A stretch of DNA of 64,000 bases. Source: JAWPMV01 sp038527215 (GTDB taxonomy: Bacteria > Bacteroidota > Bacteroidia > J057). Made by a program: the position numbers and the translations under genes. Under the pieces are notes generated by a model, which was not told where the DNA came from, ran no database searches, and was given only the letters and a program-made list of their open reading frames with translations. This document shows positions 8,459 to 17,185 of the stretch, piece by piece; the stretch's first letter is position 1, and each line of letters opens with the position of its first letter. The DNA is taken from NCBI GenBank assembly GCA_038527215.1, contig JBCBGC010000005.1, positions 60,372 to 124,371 of the forward strand, given 5' to 3'.

Positions 8459-9994
8459 ATGAAAAAATTTCTACCCTTTATTTTGTGGCTGGGGATATCT
8501 GGAATTTCCCTGCATGTATTCAGCCAGGATAACCAAAGTTTTTACCAATATACGTTTCAGGGCAGCAGTTTTAATCCTGCTGAGGTGGGTCTGAACCAGG
8601 GATTTTCTGCCCAATTGGCAAACCGCCAGGAATTCAGTCAGCTACCGGGCAGCCCCCAGACGCTACTCCTGGCTGGACAATACCGACTCCCCAGTTCCCC
8701 TGTCGGATTGGGCTTGCTCCTGACCAATGACAAAATAGGATATGAACGCCGCCTTTCGGTAGGGGCGCAACTGGGATTTCACCTTATAGATGAGGAAGAT
8801 CAGAAACTGGGCCTGGGGGTAAGCCTGGGATATTGGAGCTTAAATGCAGATTATACCCAGGCCAGAACCAGCGAATTGGAGACGGGTCTGGGCAATAGCC
8901 TGAGTTTCAACCAGGGCGTACTGGATGCCAACCTGGGTTTCCACTATTTTCAAAAAAGAGCCAGTGGGAGCTTATTTGTAGATGTGGCGACCCAAAACCT
9001 ACCTGCGGCCCTCCTTTCCTATGCCGATCGTATTGACCCTTACGGATTAGAAATTCCGGCCCAACTCATTACTTCCGCTCGCTACCGCATCTTCGCCAGC
9101 GAGCAAATATCCATCGAACCGGGGGTTCTGCTGCGCCTGCATTTCAACAACTCCTCTGTCCCTATTCAGGAAAGCTATGCGATCTTCAAACCAGGGAATG
9201 CTTTTCTTCACGTACGGGCTTATGCAGACCTTGGAGAAGTTGGTCAGCTCTGGCTGGGAGGAGGTAGTACCCTGGCGGGTGTTCCCACCCTCGGCTTTGG
9301 GGTTAGCTTTAATCAACTAGGGATTGAACTCTATGGGGTAGGTGGCCCCCAGCAGTATTTAGGATTCTCCCATGAGGAGGGCATCCTTTACAAAACACCC
9401 TTGCCCGCAAAGGCGGCAGAGGTGAATTGTGTGGCGGATCAACTTAATCGGATTGCGCCTACCCTCACTTCCAGCAAACTTAGGTTCCCTGAAAACACCA
9501 CCTACGCAGGGGCCTCTTATCGAGGCAATGCGCTGATTCTGCCTTTTACCTATCCAGATTATAGCTGGGAAACTTATCGGATGAGCGCACTTCCTAAGCA
9601 GGGAAGTTTGGTAGATTATGTTTCAAAGTTCAGCCAGAACCTGGTGGCTTGTGATGAAATCACTCCTCCCGCCCGCTTTAGGGTTCAGGTAGCCTTACAG
9701 GTGGAGGCCTCCAGCTTATCCGGTCCCTCAGAGGGGGAATATCAGGGCGCGCCTTTCAAGGTAAGTTATTTGTTGGGAGAGGCAGGGGAAAAGAAGGAGG
9801 TAGAAATTACCCGGGGATATCTGACCCAGGAGCAAATTCTGGCCCTTAAACTACATGAGATAAAAGCGCGCATCCGGCAGAATATTCCCAGTAATACCGC
9901 AGTAGATCTTTATATCATTCCTGGCCAGCAAAGCCAAAAGGACGCGCAGCAAATCACCTTACAAATCGAGGTGAACCGACCCAACCTAAACTAA
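8459..9994 (+). CDS. PorP/SprF family type IX secretion outer-membrane protein
   Basis: 511 residues from ATG 8459, 19 bases after the CHU_C gene; this start gives a signal peptide (MKKFLPFILWLG...VFSQ). The N-terminal 330 residues show the PorP/SprF pattern: an N-terminal FQGSSFNPAEVGL segment (compare YNPAYAG), NRQEFSQLPGSPQT, alternating beta strands such as GLGLLLTNDKIGYERR and GLGVSLGYWSLNADY, then an outer-membrane barrel. PorP/SprF proteins act with CHU_C-type substrates during secretion and surface attachment. About 170 extra C-terminal residues (about 340-511), with Cys at VNCVADQL and VACDEI, are not part of the usual family and may be a periplasmic domain. Last gene of the + operon; its stop overlaps the stop of the convergent T6SS operon by 4 bases. 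Confidence 0.8.
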   Translation: MKKFLPFILWLGISGISLHVFSQDNQSFYQYTFQGSSFNPAEVGLNQGFSAQLANRQEFSQLPGSPQTLLLAGQYRLPSSPVGLGLLLTNDKIGYERRLSVGAQLGFHLIDEEDQKLGLGVSLGYWSLNADYTQARTSELETGLGNSLSFNQGVLDANLGFHYFQKRASGSLFVDVATQNLPAALLSYADRIDPYGLEIPAQLITSARYRIFASEQISIEPGVLLRLHFNNSSVPIQESYAIFKPGNAFLHVRAYADLGEVGQLWLGGGSTLAGVPTLGFGVSFNQLGIELYGVGGPQQYLGFSHEEGILYKTPLPAKAAEVNCVADQLNRIAPTLTSSKLRFPENTTYAGASYRGNALILPFTYPDYSWETYRMSALPKQGSLVDYVSKFSQNLVACDEITPPARFRVQVALQVEASSLSGPSEGEYQGAPFKVSYLLGEAGEKKEVEITRGYLTQEQILALKLHEIKARIRQNIPSNTAVDLYIIPGQQSQKDAQQITLQIEVNRPNLN

Positions 9995-11430
9995 GGGAGG
10001 CTTAGTCGGCGGATTTGGGAAAGTTGTACCTGTAAACTGTCTCTCCGCAACCGGAAGGCTGGCAGGTACTTATCAGAAAGGGGTTGAGGTTGAGGCAAAG
10101 GAGCGGTCTGGGAGTCAATGGGTTTGCCTTGATAGCGTAGGTGAAAACAGACATGAGGTCCGGTAGACCTTCCGGTATTTCCGACATATCCCAGCGTATC
10201 CCCTTGCCGAACGAACGCATTGGGGCGAATACCGGGATGGAATCGCTGCATGTGCAGGTAAAAGGTAACATAATCAGGGCCGTGCTTCATTTTCACAAAG
10301 CGCCCATTTAAGTGGGGATCATACAGCACTTGTAAAATGGTTCCATCAGCTACGGCATAGATAGGGGTGCCCATGCGCGCGGCAAAGTCAACGCCCCGAT
10401 GAAAGATCTGTTCCTCCTCAGTGGGATGATATCGCATCCCAAATTGAGAGGAGACCTGGGCGAATTTTACCGGGGCCCGCCAGAAAGTCTGTTTCAGGGT
10501 ACGTCCCTCTTCATCAAAATACCCTTTAATGGCCCCTTCCTGGAAAGAAAAGGCAAATACCTCAGGCCCCTGTTGCGGCTTAAAATGAATGGCTTCAATG
10601 GCGCTCACATCCCGAATATTCCCATCTATCACTTTCGCCTTATAAATCAGTTTGTACTGATCGCCTGGCTTCACTCGATAAAAGTTGACCTTTGAAATCA
10701 GGATTTCTTCCAGCTCTTTCATGAGGCGGTTCCCCATGGGATAGTTCAAAAGGGGGTCCCAGATTTCCTGGTCAATCAAGCCGTACAGCACCTGGGTTTC
10801 AAAAGTCAGGGTCCGGGGCAGGGTTACGCCATCGCTGCCTGCCTGTTCCAGATCAAACACCGTCTGGATAAATTCAGTGGGTTCCAGGACGAAGCGAACC
10901 GGTTTTTTCGAGTCAGCCCGGGCCAGCAGTACATACCTGGCCTGGGCTTCCTGATTGGCCTGCAGGCTTACATAAGAAAGGATATATTGTTGCCTTTCCT
11001 GGGGGACTTCGAAAGAAGACAGCACGCTGACCAGCTGATCCGCGGGCGGTAGAGGCGCATTTTGCACCACAAAAAACAGATCTCCTTGTAGCACATAGGC
11101 ATCCTGCATCTGATGGATAGATACCGGTTGGTTTGAGGAGGATTTTTCGGGCGTGGTTTCTGGATTCACCTCGACTACAGAAGGGCCTGCTTCTCTCGGC
11201 CAAAAAATAACCGCCAAAAGCACGATCAAGCCTATAGCTAGCCCCCCCGCTAACCAGGGTTTTCTGAAAAAAAGGCCTCTGCCAGCCTGTTGTCTGGGAC
11301 TAAGAGGGGCGGATTTGTTGCTTTTAGACCGGATTTTAATGGGGCTCTGCTCAGCCCCGGTTCCTTTGATGCGAATCTTTGATTTTTCTTTCCCCTCTTC
11401 AGGATTGATATGGAATTTCTTAGAGCTCAC
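9991..11430 (-). CDS. Membrane-anchored M23 (LytM) peptidase-like protein at the end of the T6SS operon
   Basis: 479 residues. Cytosolic tail 1-57 with two KIRIK/IKIRSK motifs, one TM at about 58-77, a periplasmic region of about 240 residues and a LytM/M23 domain at about 320-440. HRGVD (His344, Asp348) matches the first zinc motif. The second motif is TGPHVCFHL: His426 is kept but the expected second His ligand is Cys428, with His430 further on. Cys can bind zinc, so activity is open. It is the last gene of the T6SS-iii operon, 9 bases after tssO. It could open peptidoglycan for assembly of the trans-envelope complex or act as a structural peptidoglycan anchor. It occupies a place where other T6SS-iii loci carry envelope subunits (TssP/Q/R); whether it is the local TssP equivalent cannot be settled here. 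Confidence 0.75.
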   Translation of the reverse strand: MSSKKFHINPEEGKEKSKIRIKGTGAEQSPIKIRSKSNKSAPLSPRQQAGRGLFFRKPWLAGGLAIGLIVLLAVIFWPREAGPSVVEVNPETTPEKSSSNQPVSIHQMQDAYVLQGDLFFVVQNAPLPPADQLVSVLSSFEVPQERQQYILSYVSLQANQEAQARYVLLARADSKKPVRFVLEPTEFIQTVFDLEQAGSDGVTLPRTLTFETQVLYGLIDQEIWDPLLNYPMGNRLMKELEEILISKVNFYRVKPGDQYKLIYKAKVIDGNIRDVSAIEAIHFKPQQGPEVFAFSFQEGAIKGYFDEEGRTLKQTFWRAPVKFAQVSSQFGMRYHPTEEEQIFHRGVDFAARMGTPIYAVADGTILQVLYDPHLNGRFVKMKHGPDYVTFYLHMQRFHPGIRPNAFVRQGDTLGYVGNTGRSTGPHVCFHLRYQGKPIDSQTAPLPQPQPLSDKYLPAFRLRRDSLQVQLSQIRRLSLP

Positions 11431-11439
11431 ATGAAAAGA

Positions 11440-12252
11440 CTAGTTCGGTTGGAGGGCAATGCTCATGGTTTTCAGGTTGTCCCCAGCCTCCTTGATCGCG
11501 CGGACCATTTCTTTCAGTTCCTCTTTCTCTTTACGCAGGGCAATGCCTTTTAAATCAGAATTGATGAATTTGATGACATCTTGGGCGCCAGTGCTGATCA
11601 AGCCCCCTTTATCTTCCATTTGACCTAAGGCATTTTTCAGCTTACCTCGGGTTTGGCCGAGGTCTTCTTCCAGGTTTTTCTCATTTTGCGCTTCTACCAA
11701 TTGCTCCCTCAGCTGTTCATTTTCATCCTGCTGGATATCTTTTACCGCAAGCTCAGCCAGCTTTTTTTTCTCCAACAAATCTGCCTTCAGTCCGGATTGG
11801 ATGGTCTGAAATGCTTGTAATATTTCGGCGTTCAGCTTAAAATAAATTTCCTGGCTGGCCGGGATCAAACGGGCCAGGCTAATTCTATCCGTATTGATGT
11901 CTCCCTCTATGGTGTAAAAATCGACCTCCATGACCGCAGCCTGAGCAGGCTCGACTTTAAACACCTGCTCCCACTCTTTATACTTATTGGAGAGGTTTTC
12001 CAGCTTTTCTCCGACTTTTTCTACTAGTCCTACCCACTCCTGAATCTTCATAGAATCCGTGCGCATCACGGTGTCCACATTGGCCTGGGTTCGGATGAGG
12101 GAATCATTTTCAAATTTGAGACGAGAAATTTCTAGTCCGTCAATATCATGATAGCGCGTCACCCCGAATCCTGTTAAGCCCATGCCCAGGAGAAATATGA
12201 CCAGGAAACGTAAAAAAGCGTTTCTTCTTTCGGTTTGATTTACAGGTTTCAT
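11440..12252 (-). CDS. tssO: Type VI secretion system envelope protein TssO
   Basis: 270 residues. A short N-terminus with the ERRNAFLRF motif precedes one TM helix (about 15-32), followed by a periplasmic helical domain rich in coiled coil (about 50-110 and 150-265). TssO is one of the proteins specific to the Bacteroidota subtype iii, where TssN, TssO and partners replace the TssJLM trans-envelope complex. Size, N-terminal motif and position between tssK and the M23 gene agree with this. Part of the operon, 12 bases after tssK. Assignment is from the family pattern and context, since the sequence is mostly generic coiled coil. Confidence 0.75.
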   Translation of the reverse strand: MKPVNQTERRNAFLRFLVIFLLGMGLTGFGVTRYHDIDGLEISRLKFENDSLIRTQANVDTVMRTDSMKIQEWVGLVEKVGEKLENLSNKYKEWEQVFKVEPAQAAVMEVDFYTIEGDINTDRISLARLIPASQEIYFKLNAEILQAFQTIQSGLKADLLEKKKLAELAVKDIQQDENEQLREQLVEAQNEKNLEEDLGQTRGKLKNALGQMEDKGGLISTGAQDVIKFINSDLKGIALRKEKEELKEMVRAIKEAGDNLKTMSIALQPN

Positions 12253-12264
12253 CGGAAATATTTT

Positions 12265-13371
12265 TTATCCATCAGTATGTTTTCCTTTGGTCCGGAACTT
12301 TACTCTATGCTCATGTACTTTCTCCCAGACATATCTTTTTTCACTGTCCAGGTTCTTATACAAGGTGCCCAGGGCTTCTACGAAGAATTGGGTTTGGGTA
12401 AGGATGGTCCGGATATCATGGTGCAAGTAGTGAAATTCCCCCAGGCCTTTTTCCAGGGAATGCGCTTGCTCTGCCCGCAGCATGGCCCCCTCAATAAAAT
12501 AATTGATCAGTTTCAGTTCTCCCGCTTGCCTTTCCGGGCGGCTGGCGAGAGAAGATTGAATCATCCTGCCCAGCATGGAAATGCGCGAGAAGAAATATAC
12601 CGGCGCGGCTTCTTTTCCCCAGAACTTAAATTCTTCCACCAAATGGATCAGAGATGGAATAATCCATTGCGAAAGGTGCAGAAGGGGCTGAGACAATTCA
12701 TCCTTATGGTCCGAAGGCGAGCCCTGGATTTTTTTCATGACCGATTCACCATTCCGAATGACCGTTTCCAATTCATCAATAGCTGCCTTGACTTCAGTCA
12801 GCAGTTGGCTGTGGTGAGAGAGCTGCAAACAAGGAGGAATATATTGGTCATCTAGTTCTACTCCATCCGTCGCGGTTTTTTTCAGCTTCCCAATGATCAC
12901 TTCATTAGGACTGAGCTTGACCCCATCTCTGGTCTCAAAGGCCACTTTTAGTTCGTATCGCGGCACCGAATAGGGAGAGCGAGGAGGTTCTTCATCGGGA
13001 TCGGGATTGCCTGCTTCCTGCCGGTCATACAGGTGAATCTTCAGGACGATGTACCAGGCCTTTTCGGTCATGTCCAGCTTTTCCAACTCCAGACTGACTT
13101 CATGCCCATCATAGGCAGGCAGGCGAAAAGGGAAACCGCCTTTACTGACTCCAGCGCAGGCTTTAGCGATGATTTTATTGCCTACCCTACTGATGGGCTG
13201 GTTGGTTTGCTCTCCCAGATAAATCAGGCCATAGTGAAAAGAAGAATTGACCATGGCAAAACCCTGCTGCTGTCGATACAACTGCACGTCTTCCCATTGT
13301 TCAAGATGGTGGTGGCTGATTTTCATGCCATCCATCCAGTTTGGGCTATACTTAGGGGATTGAAGACTCAT
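12265..13371 (-). CDS. tssK: Type VI secretion baseplate protein TssK
   Basis: 368 residues. The N-terminus SPNWMDGMKISHHHLEQWED matches the start of Bacteroidota TssK (N-W-x-D-G-M-K-I), which forms trimers linking the baseplate to the membrane complex. The N-terminal beta shell domain spans about 1-175 (several VRYELKVAFE-like strands), followed by a helical bundle and a C-terminal domain that in TssK contacts the membrane complex. Shorter than proteobacterial TssK (about 440), as usual in subtype iii. Lies between tssN (12 bases upstream) and tssO (12 bases downstream) in the same operon. Confidence 0.85.
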   Translation of the reverse strand: MSLQSPKYSPNWMDGMKISHHHLEQWEDVQLYRQQQGFAMVNSSFHYGLIYLGEQTNQPISRVGNKIIAKACAGVSKGGFPFRLPAYDGHEVSLELEKLDMTEKAWYIVLKIHLYDRQEAGNPDPDEEPPRSPYSVPRYELKVAFETRDGVKLSPNEVIIGKLKKTATDGVELDDQYIPPCLQLSHHSQLLTEVKAAIDELETVIRNGESVMKKIQGSPSDHKDELSQPLLHLSQWIIPSLIHLVEEFKFWGKEAAPVYFFSRISMLGRMIQSSLASRPERQAGELKLINYFIEGAMLRAEQAHSLEKGLGEFHYLHHDIRTILTQTQFFVEALGTLYKNLDSEKRYVWEKVHEHRVKFRTKGKHTDG

Positions 13372-13383
13372 AAAACTGGCCTA

Positions 13384-14373
13384 TTATTGAGTTGGTTTTT
13401 TGCGAATTTTTATACTTGAAGACGAATCTTCTACAAACATTTCTTTTTTATGCTCAGCGGGCATGCCAATCACTCTTTGGGCGATGACCGTATCTCCTTC
13501 TTGAATATTGTTCTGCCTAAAAGTTTGACGAAAGCTCAAGGGACGCCTCCATTCCCACCAGTGCTTGGGCTTTCGGAAAAACAGCCAACTAAGCGGTTTT
13601 CCTTCCTGGTTCGTGGCGAGGTCTTTTACATCTTCTATGTTCGGATTATCATTGGTTTCCTGCAAGACTTCATAAAAAAACTCTCCGAGTAAATACTCCT
13701 CCCCAAATCTGGATCTTCTTCGAACCGTCCGGGGCATGGCCTTCAGGGAAGGGGAAAACTCAAAGTAAACCCAACTCCATTCCGATAAGCGATCTGCATC
13801 GTAGGCCCCTTTTTTATTGTGGGATTGGTATCCCCATCCGCGAAATTCTCTGGCGGGAATCTGTAGCCACAAATGCCAGGCTTTCATCATCAGGAAGGGG
13901 ATAGGGAAAAAGATCAAGCCCGGATTTAGCAACATGCGGTAAGACTGAGCGACGGTCTTAGGAAGGTTTACATAGGGAATTTTATTGAGTCCTAATTTGG
14001 GGGCGATATAAGGTTTCAGGTAAAAAATCAGGATAAACCCAAAAGCTCCCAGGAAAAAGATCATCCCGGTAAAAAGGCTTTCTTTGATCCAGGTTTCTTC
14101 CTTCGGCCATTTGTGGACCAGATAGAGTAAAATGGCGTGCACCACGCCGGTCAGCAACATGAGCACGCTGGTCATTATATACAGGGAGTAGGGTTCTCCG
14201 TCCATCATGGTCAGGATGCCCCAAACCCACATCGCCAGAATCATGAGAAGCCCATGCCGGAAACTGCGCTTTCGCTCCGAGCGAGCCATTTTTCTATAGT
14301 GGAAAGCAAACGCGATCAGACATGCAATGCCACCGATTAAACTCAATATGCTAAGCCAGGTAATGAGATCCAT
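13384..14373 (-). CDS. tssN: Type VI secretion membrane protein TssN
   Basis: 329 residues. Four to five TM helices in the first 170 residues (about 5-22, 38-56, 62-84, 98-118 and 145-165), then a cytosolic domain with GWGYQSH, WSWVYFEFSP and a Trp-rich KPKHWWEWRRPLS segment. TssN is specific to subtype-iii T6SS and is thought to connect the baseplate to the envelope, a role comparable to TssL. The protein ends with SSSSIKIRKKPTQ, a basic motif also seen in other proteins of the window. Nine bases after tssG, 12 bases before tssK. Confidence 0.85.
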   Translation of the reverse strand: MDLITWLSILSLIGGIACLIAFAFHYRKMARSERKRSFRHGLLMILAMWVWGILTMMDGEPYSLYIMTSVLMLLTGVVHAILLYLVHKWPKEETWIKESLFTGMIFFLGAFGFILIFYLKPYIAPKLGLNKIPYVNLPKTVAQSYRMLLNPGLIFFPIPFLMMKAWHLWLQIPAREFRGWGYQSHNKKGAYDADRLSEWSWVYFEFSPSLKAMPRTVRRRSRFGEEYLLGEFFYEVLQETNDNPNIEDVKDLATNQEGKPLSWLFFRKPKHWWEWRRPLSFRQTFRQNNIQEGDTVIAQRVIGMPAEHKKEMFVEDSSSSIKIRKKPTQ

Positions 14374-14382
14374 GAGAGCTGA

Positions 14383-15333
14383 TTAAATAAGAGAATTATA
14401 GCCTAGGTATATTTCTCGTTCTTCCTGTTTATGGGTTTCAAGGGGTTTTTCTGGGATGATTTGCAGGGTAAAAGAATATCCGGCAGGGAAAAAATATTCC
14501 GTGAGTATATCCAGGACCTTGCGCTGCGGCTTACCAGGCAGGAAAGAAACGATACGCCCGTCCGGAATGGGACCAACCCTGATCACGGTAGTAGGGAAGA
14601 TCTCAGGGCTCTTTTCTCCGAGGATAAAATCCAGGCCCAGATTTACGCCCCCCAGCCCCGGCAAAGCCTCGTGAACCGCGATTTCGGCATTTTCCTGTTC
14701 TTCACTGTAAAAGCAATTTACCTTTTCCTGCAATACAATCTCGAATACCTTGGTGGTTTCCTCCAGGTTGCAGACAATCTTATGGGCCAGAGGCAACACA
14801 TAGCAAATCCTGGCCAGCTGGTCCAGGGGCGTTTCTTCCGGCAAGCCCCAGAACCTGGCAAATTCTTCCAGCAGGGTCGGACTCACGAAGCCCTCCAGGG
14901 CTTCCCGTTCCGACAACTCAAGTCCTACTCTCTGTTGGAAAAATGCCTGCTCAATGGGTTGAAAAAAGCGGCGGGCGTGTAATTCTTCCTTCCTTTGGGC
15001 CCGGGAATGGCTGACCATTTCTTCGGCTCGCTCCCTGGCTCGATTTTGTCCAATGGCAGGTTGGTGGAAAAAGCCTTCGGGCAAGGCATCATAGAGCCCT
15101 TCCCGATTCAGCTCCAACCACAATTCCTGGCCTTTCCCTTTGACATAGGCCTGCATGATATCCCGGTCGAAATCTCGGGCAAAAAGTCCCTTTGGCTGAA
15201 TCACTACCCGAGCCTGCTGACCAGTTTGCAGCCAGTTCGCCACCAGCACTTCCGCCCGAATGTCCTCTTTCAGATGATTGACTTCCTCAACCATCTTCTC
15301 TCTTGGGTCCACTTGTTGGTTAGATTCAGCCAT
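14383..15333 (-). CDS. tssG: Type VI secretion baseplate wedge protein TssG
   Basis: 316 residues. The sequence follows the subtype-iii TssG pattern: an N-terminal helix (MVEEVNHLKEDIRAE), a region with EGFFHQP, a central helical part, then GLGGVNLGLDFILG and a C-terminal beta part (TVIRVGPIPDG...KVLDILTEYFFP). TssG pairs with TssF in the TssEFG wedge of the baseplate. It starts only 2 bases after tssF, the usual pairing and order, supporting the assignment. No signal peptide or TM; cytosolic. Confidence 0.8.
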   Translation of the reverse strand: MAESNQQVDPREKMVEEVNHLKEDIRAEVLVANWLQTGQQARVVIQPKGLFARDFDRDIMQAYVKGKGQELWLELNREGLYDALPEGFFHQPAIGQNRARERAEEMVSHSRAQRKEELHARRFFQPIEQAFFQQRVGLELSEREALEGFVSPTLLEEFARFWGLPEETPLDQLARICYVLPLAHKIVCNLEETTKVFEIVLQEKVNCFYSEEQENAEIAVHEALPGLGGVNLGLDFILGEKSPEIFPTTVIRVGPIPDGRIVSFLPGKPQRKVLDILTEYFFPAGYSFTLQIIPEKPLETHKQEEREIYLGYNSLI

Positions 15334-15335
15334 AG

Positions 15336-17183
15336 CTATTGATCATTGATGAGTTGAACTTGAATCTCAATCATACCACTATGGCGGGTATTCAGAAACT
15401 TCTCCAAATCCAGGCAGGTAAGCGGCCAATCTTGCTCACTGGATTCGGGGCTCTCTGCAGGGGTAAGAAAAACGCCTATTTTCCTCACCAGGCCCTTTTT
15501 CTTGCGACGAGAGGGGCCTAAAATAGTTTGGATAGATACATCAGCAATGAGATCGCCTAACCAGGATTGGCAGGCCAGTTTAAGGTCTGCCGGGGTGACC
15601 AGCCGATCTCGGCTGAGCAGGGCCTCGCGATACTCCATCAATTTGCTGACTTCCCCCGCACGGCTCTGCCCGTTCCTGGGTTTCGTAACCAAATAAAGGC
15701 CGGCATGGGAGACCTTGGCACTGCCCAATACTTCCATATCGCTATTGGCTTTGATCGCGTTAGCCGCTTCTGCGTGGGTCGACCAAAACCAGATATAGAC
15801 GTATTCGTTGGGATTGTTCGTGCGGATGACCAAATAAGGGACAGATTCGGCCTGAAGGTTATTTCTGGAAATATTTCCTTCAATGCGATTTAAGGTCTGG
15901 TTGAGTTTATTCAAATCTGAAGAAAGCACCTCATATCCCAGGGCCTTAAAGGCTGCGCTTTCGTCTCGCAGTAGTTCGAAGAGATAGGCAAGCAAATCCG
16001 AAGCTGAGCGGGTATCGTACCGGCCCGTCCCCCCCCATCTTAAGGAATAAGTCCGGGGAGAGAGTTTCGGTTGAGCGGCATTAAAAGGAATATGCTTGAT
16101 GGGTTTTTTATCCGCATCCTGTACACTATGCACCGCCAAAAAATACTGATCTGTCTCTAAGGGAAGAATGTTGACTGGCTGTAACAGCCAATGCGAATAT
16201 TTGTGAAGCCGACGATTCAATACCGGAAAACAATTGGTAGCTATTTCGGCTCTTTCCAGGAGTTTGCCTGCCCAGGATTCAGGAAACTGAATTTTGATCC
16301 ACAGCAGCGGTTTGGTGATCACTTCCGCGGCCTCGGGAAATTCCGATTCCAGGATAGGTGGCATGATCTCAAGCAAGCTGCCAGGATCTATCGGTGCATC
16401 GGGCGTCTCCTCGAAAGTCCCTAAGCGCACAAAGGCTTTTTCATGGAATCCTTCCACCTCTTGCTCTATGCGCCGCATCTCATCAAAGGCCACGGTTAAC
16501 CCGGTCTCCGCCTGCTCATCTCTGTAACCAGCTTTCAGGCTAAGTCTTCTACCCTTGACGAACCACTTACTCAACTCCAGCCGATGATAAAAGCGTCCAA
16601 ACTCAGCCGCTGATCCCAGATCCAGCCAATGGAAATAAAAGCTAAGACCGGATAAATCTTTTAATTTGGGATTTACCTCCAGGCCCAGCCAAAGGGTAGC
16701 TCCAGGCAATCCTTTGCCTTTCGCTTTGGCTAATTCCTGATTTTGTGCTCTTCCTTCTTTGGTGAAAAATTTCTGGCCGTGAGCCAGGTAACTGATGCGG
16801 GCATCCTTCAATAAGTAGGTGCCAGCGGGGGAAAAGTAAAACCTTTCATCTGGGTTTTGAGATTGGCGCGCAATCAACTGTAGTTGGGTATCAATCACCG
16901 TTTCAGGCTCAGTCGGATCGCCATGGGCTACAGCGTGAGCCGGGAAGGGAGTAGACAGCACTTCCGGGGTCAGCAATTGAGCCAGTCGGTTGAGAACTCT
17001 GGTCCGGGAATCCCCTACTTCCTCATGAATTTTCTTGATTTCTGTGGCGCAAGCCCCGAATAATTTGTCCACCAGGGGATCCAGATCGGCTACCTGAGCA
17101 GCGGTAAGGTTCCATTGCTGCGAGGCATCCCGCAACATTCTGATTTTGATTTCTTCCCTGGATAGGTTTTCCGCTTTTGCCAT
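15336..17183 (-). CDS. tssF: Type VI secretion baseplate wedge protein TssF
   Basis: 615 residues, close to the usual TssF length. The N-terminus carries the typical helical region (DLDPLVDKLFGACATEIKK, RVLNRLAQLLTPEV) followed by PFPAHAVAHGDP, which corresponds to the P-x-x-A-V/I-x-x-x-P motif of TssF. Later regions include FPVLNRRLHK (compare the F-P-V-x-N-R-x motif near mid-protein) and YRWGGTGRYD-like segments. Forms the baseplate wedge with TssG and TssE. Two bases separate it from tssE upstream and 2 from tssG downstream. Confidence 0.85.
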   Translation of the reverse strand: MAKAENLSREEIKIRMLRDASQQWNLTAAQVADLDPLVDKLFGACATEIKKIHEEVGDSRTRVLNRLAQLLTPEVLSTPFPAHAVAHGDPTEPETVIDTQLQLIARQSQNPDERFYFSPAGTYLLKDARISYLAHGQKFFTKEGRAQNQELAKAKGKGLPGATLWLGLEVNPKLKDLSGLSFYFHWLDLGSAAEFGRFYHRLELSKWFVKGRRLSLKAGYRDEQAETGLTVAFDEMRRIEQEVEGFHEKAFVRLGTFEETPDAPIDPGSLLEIMPPILESEFPEAAEVITKPLLWIKIQFPESWAGKLLERAEIATNCFPVLNRRLHKYSHWLLQPVNILPLETDQYFLAVHSVQDADKKPIKHIPFNAAQPKLSPRTYSLRWGGTGRYDTRSASDLLAYLFELLRDESAAFKALGYEVLSSDLNKLNQTLNRIEGNISRNNLQAESVPYLVIRTNNPNEYVYIWFWSTHAEAANAIKANSDMEVLGSAKVSHAGLYLVTKPRNGQSRAGEVSKLMEYREALLSRDRLVTPADLKLACQSWLGDLIADVSIQTILGPSRRKKKGLVRKIGVFLTPAESPESSEQDWPLTCLDLEKFLNTRHSGMIEIQVQLINDQ

Positions 17184-17185
17184 AT

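Noticed and set aside
12235..12855. 206-codon + frame antisense to tssK
   Set aside because: Lies opposite a well-supported T6SS gene; a reading-frame shadow.
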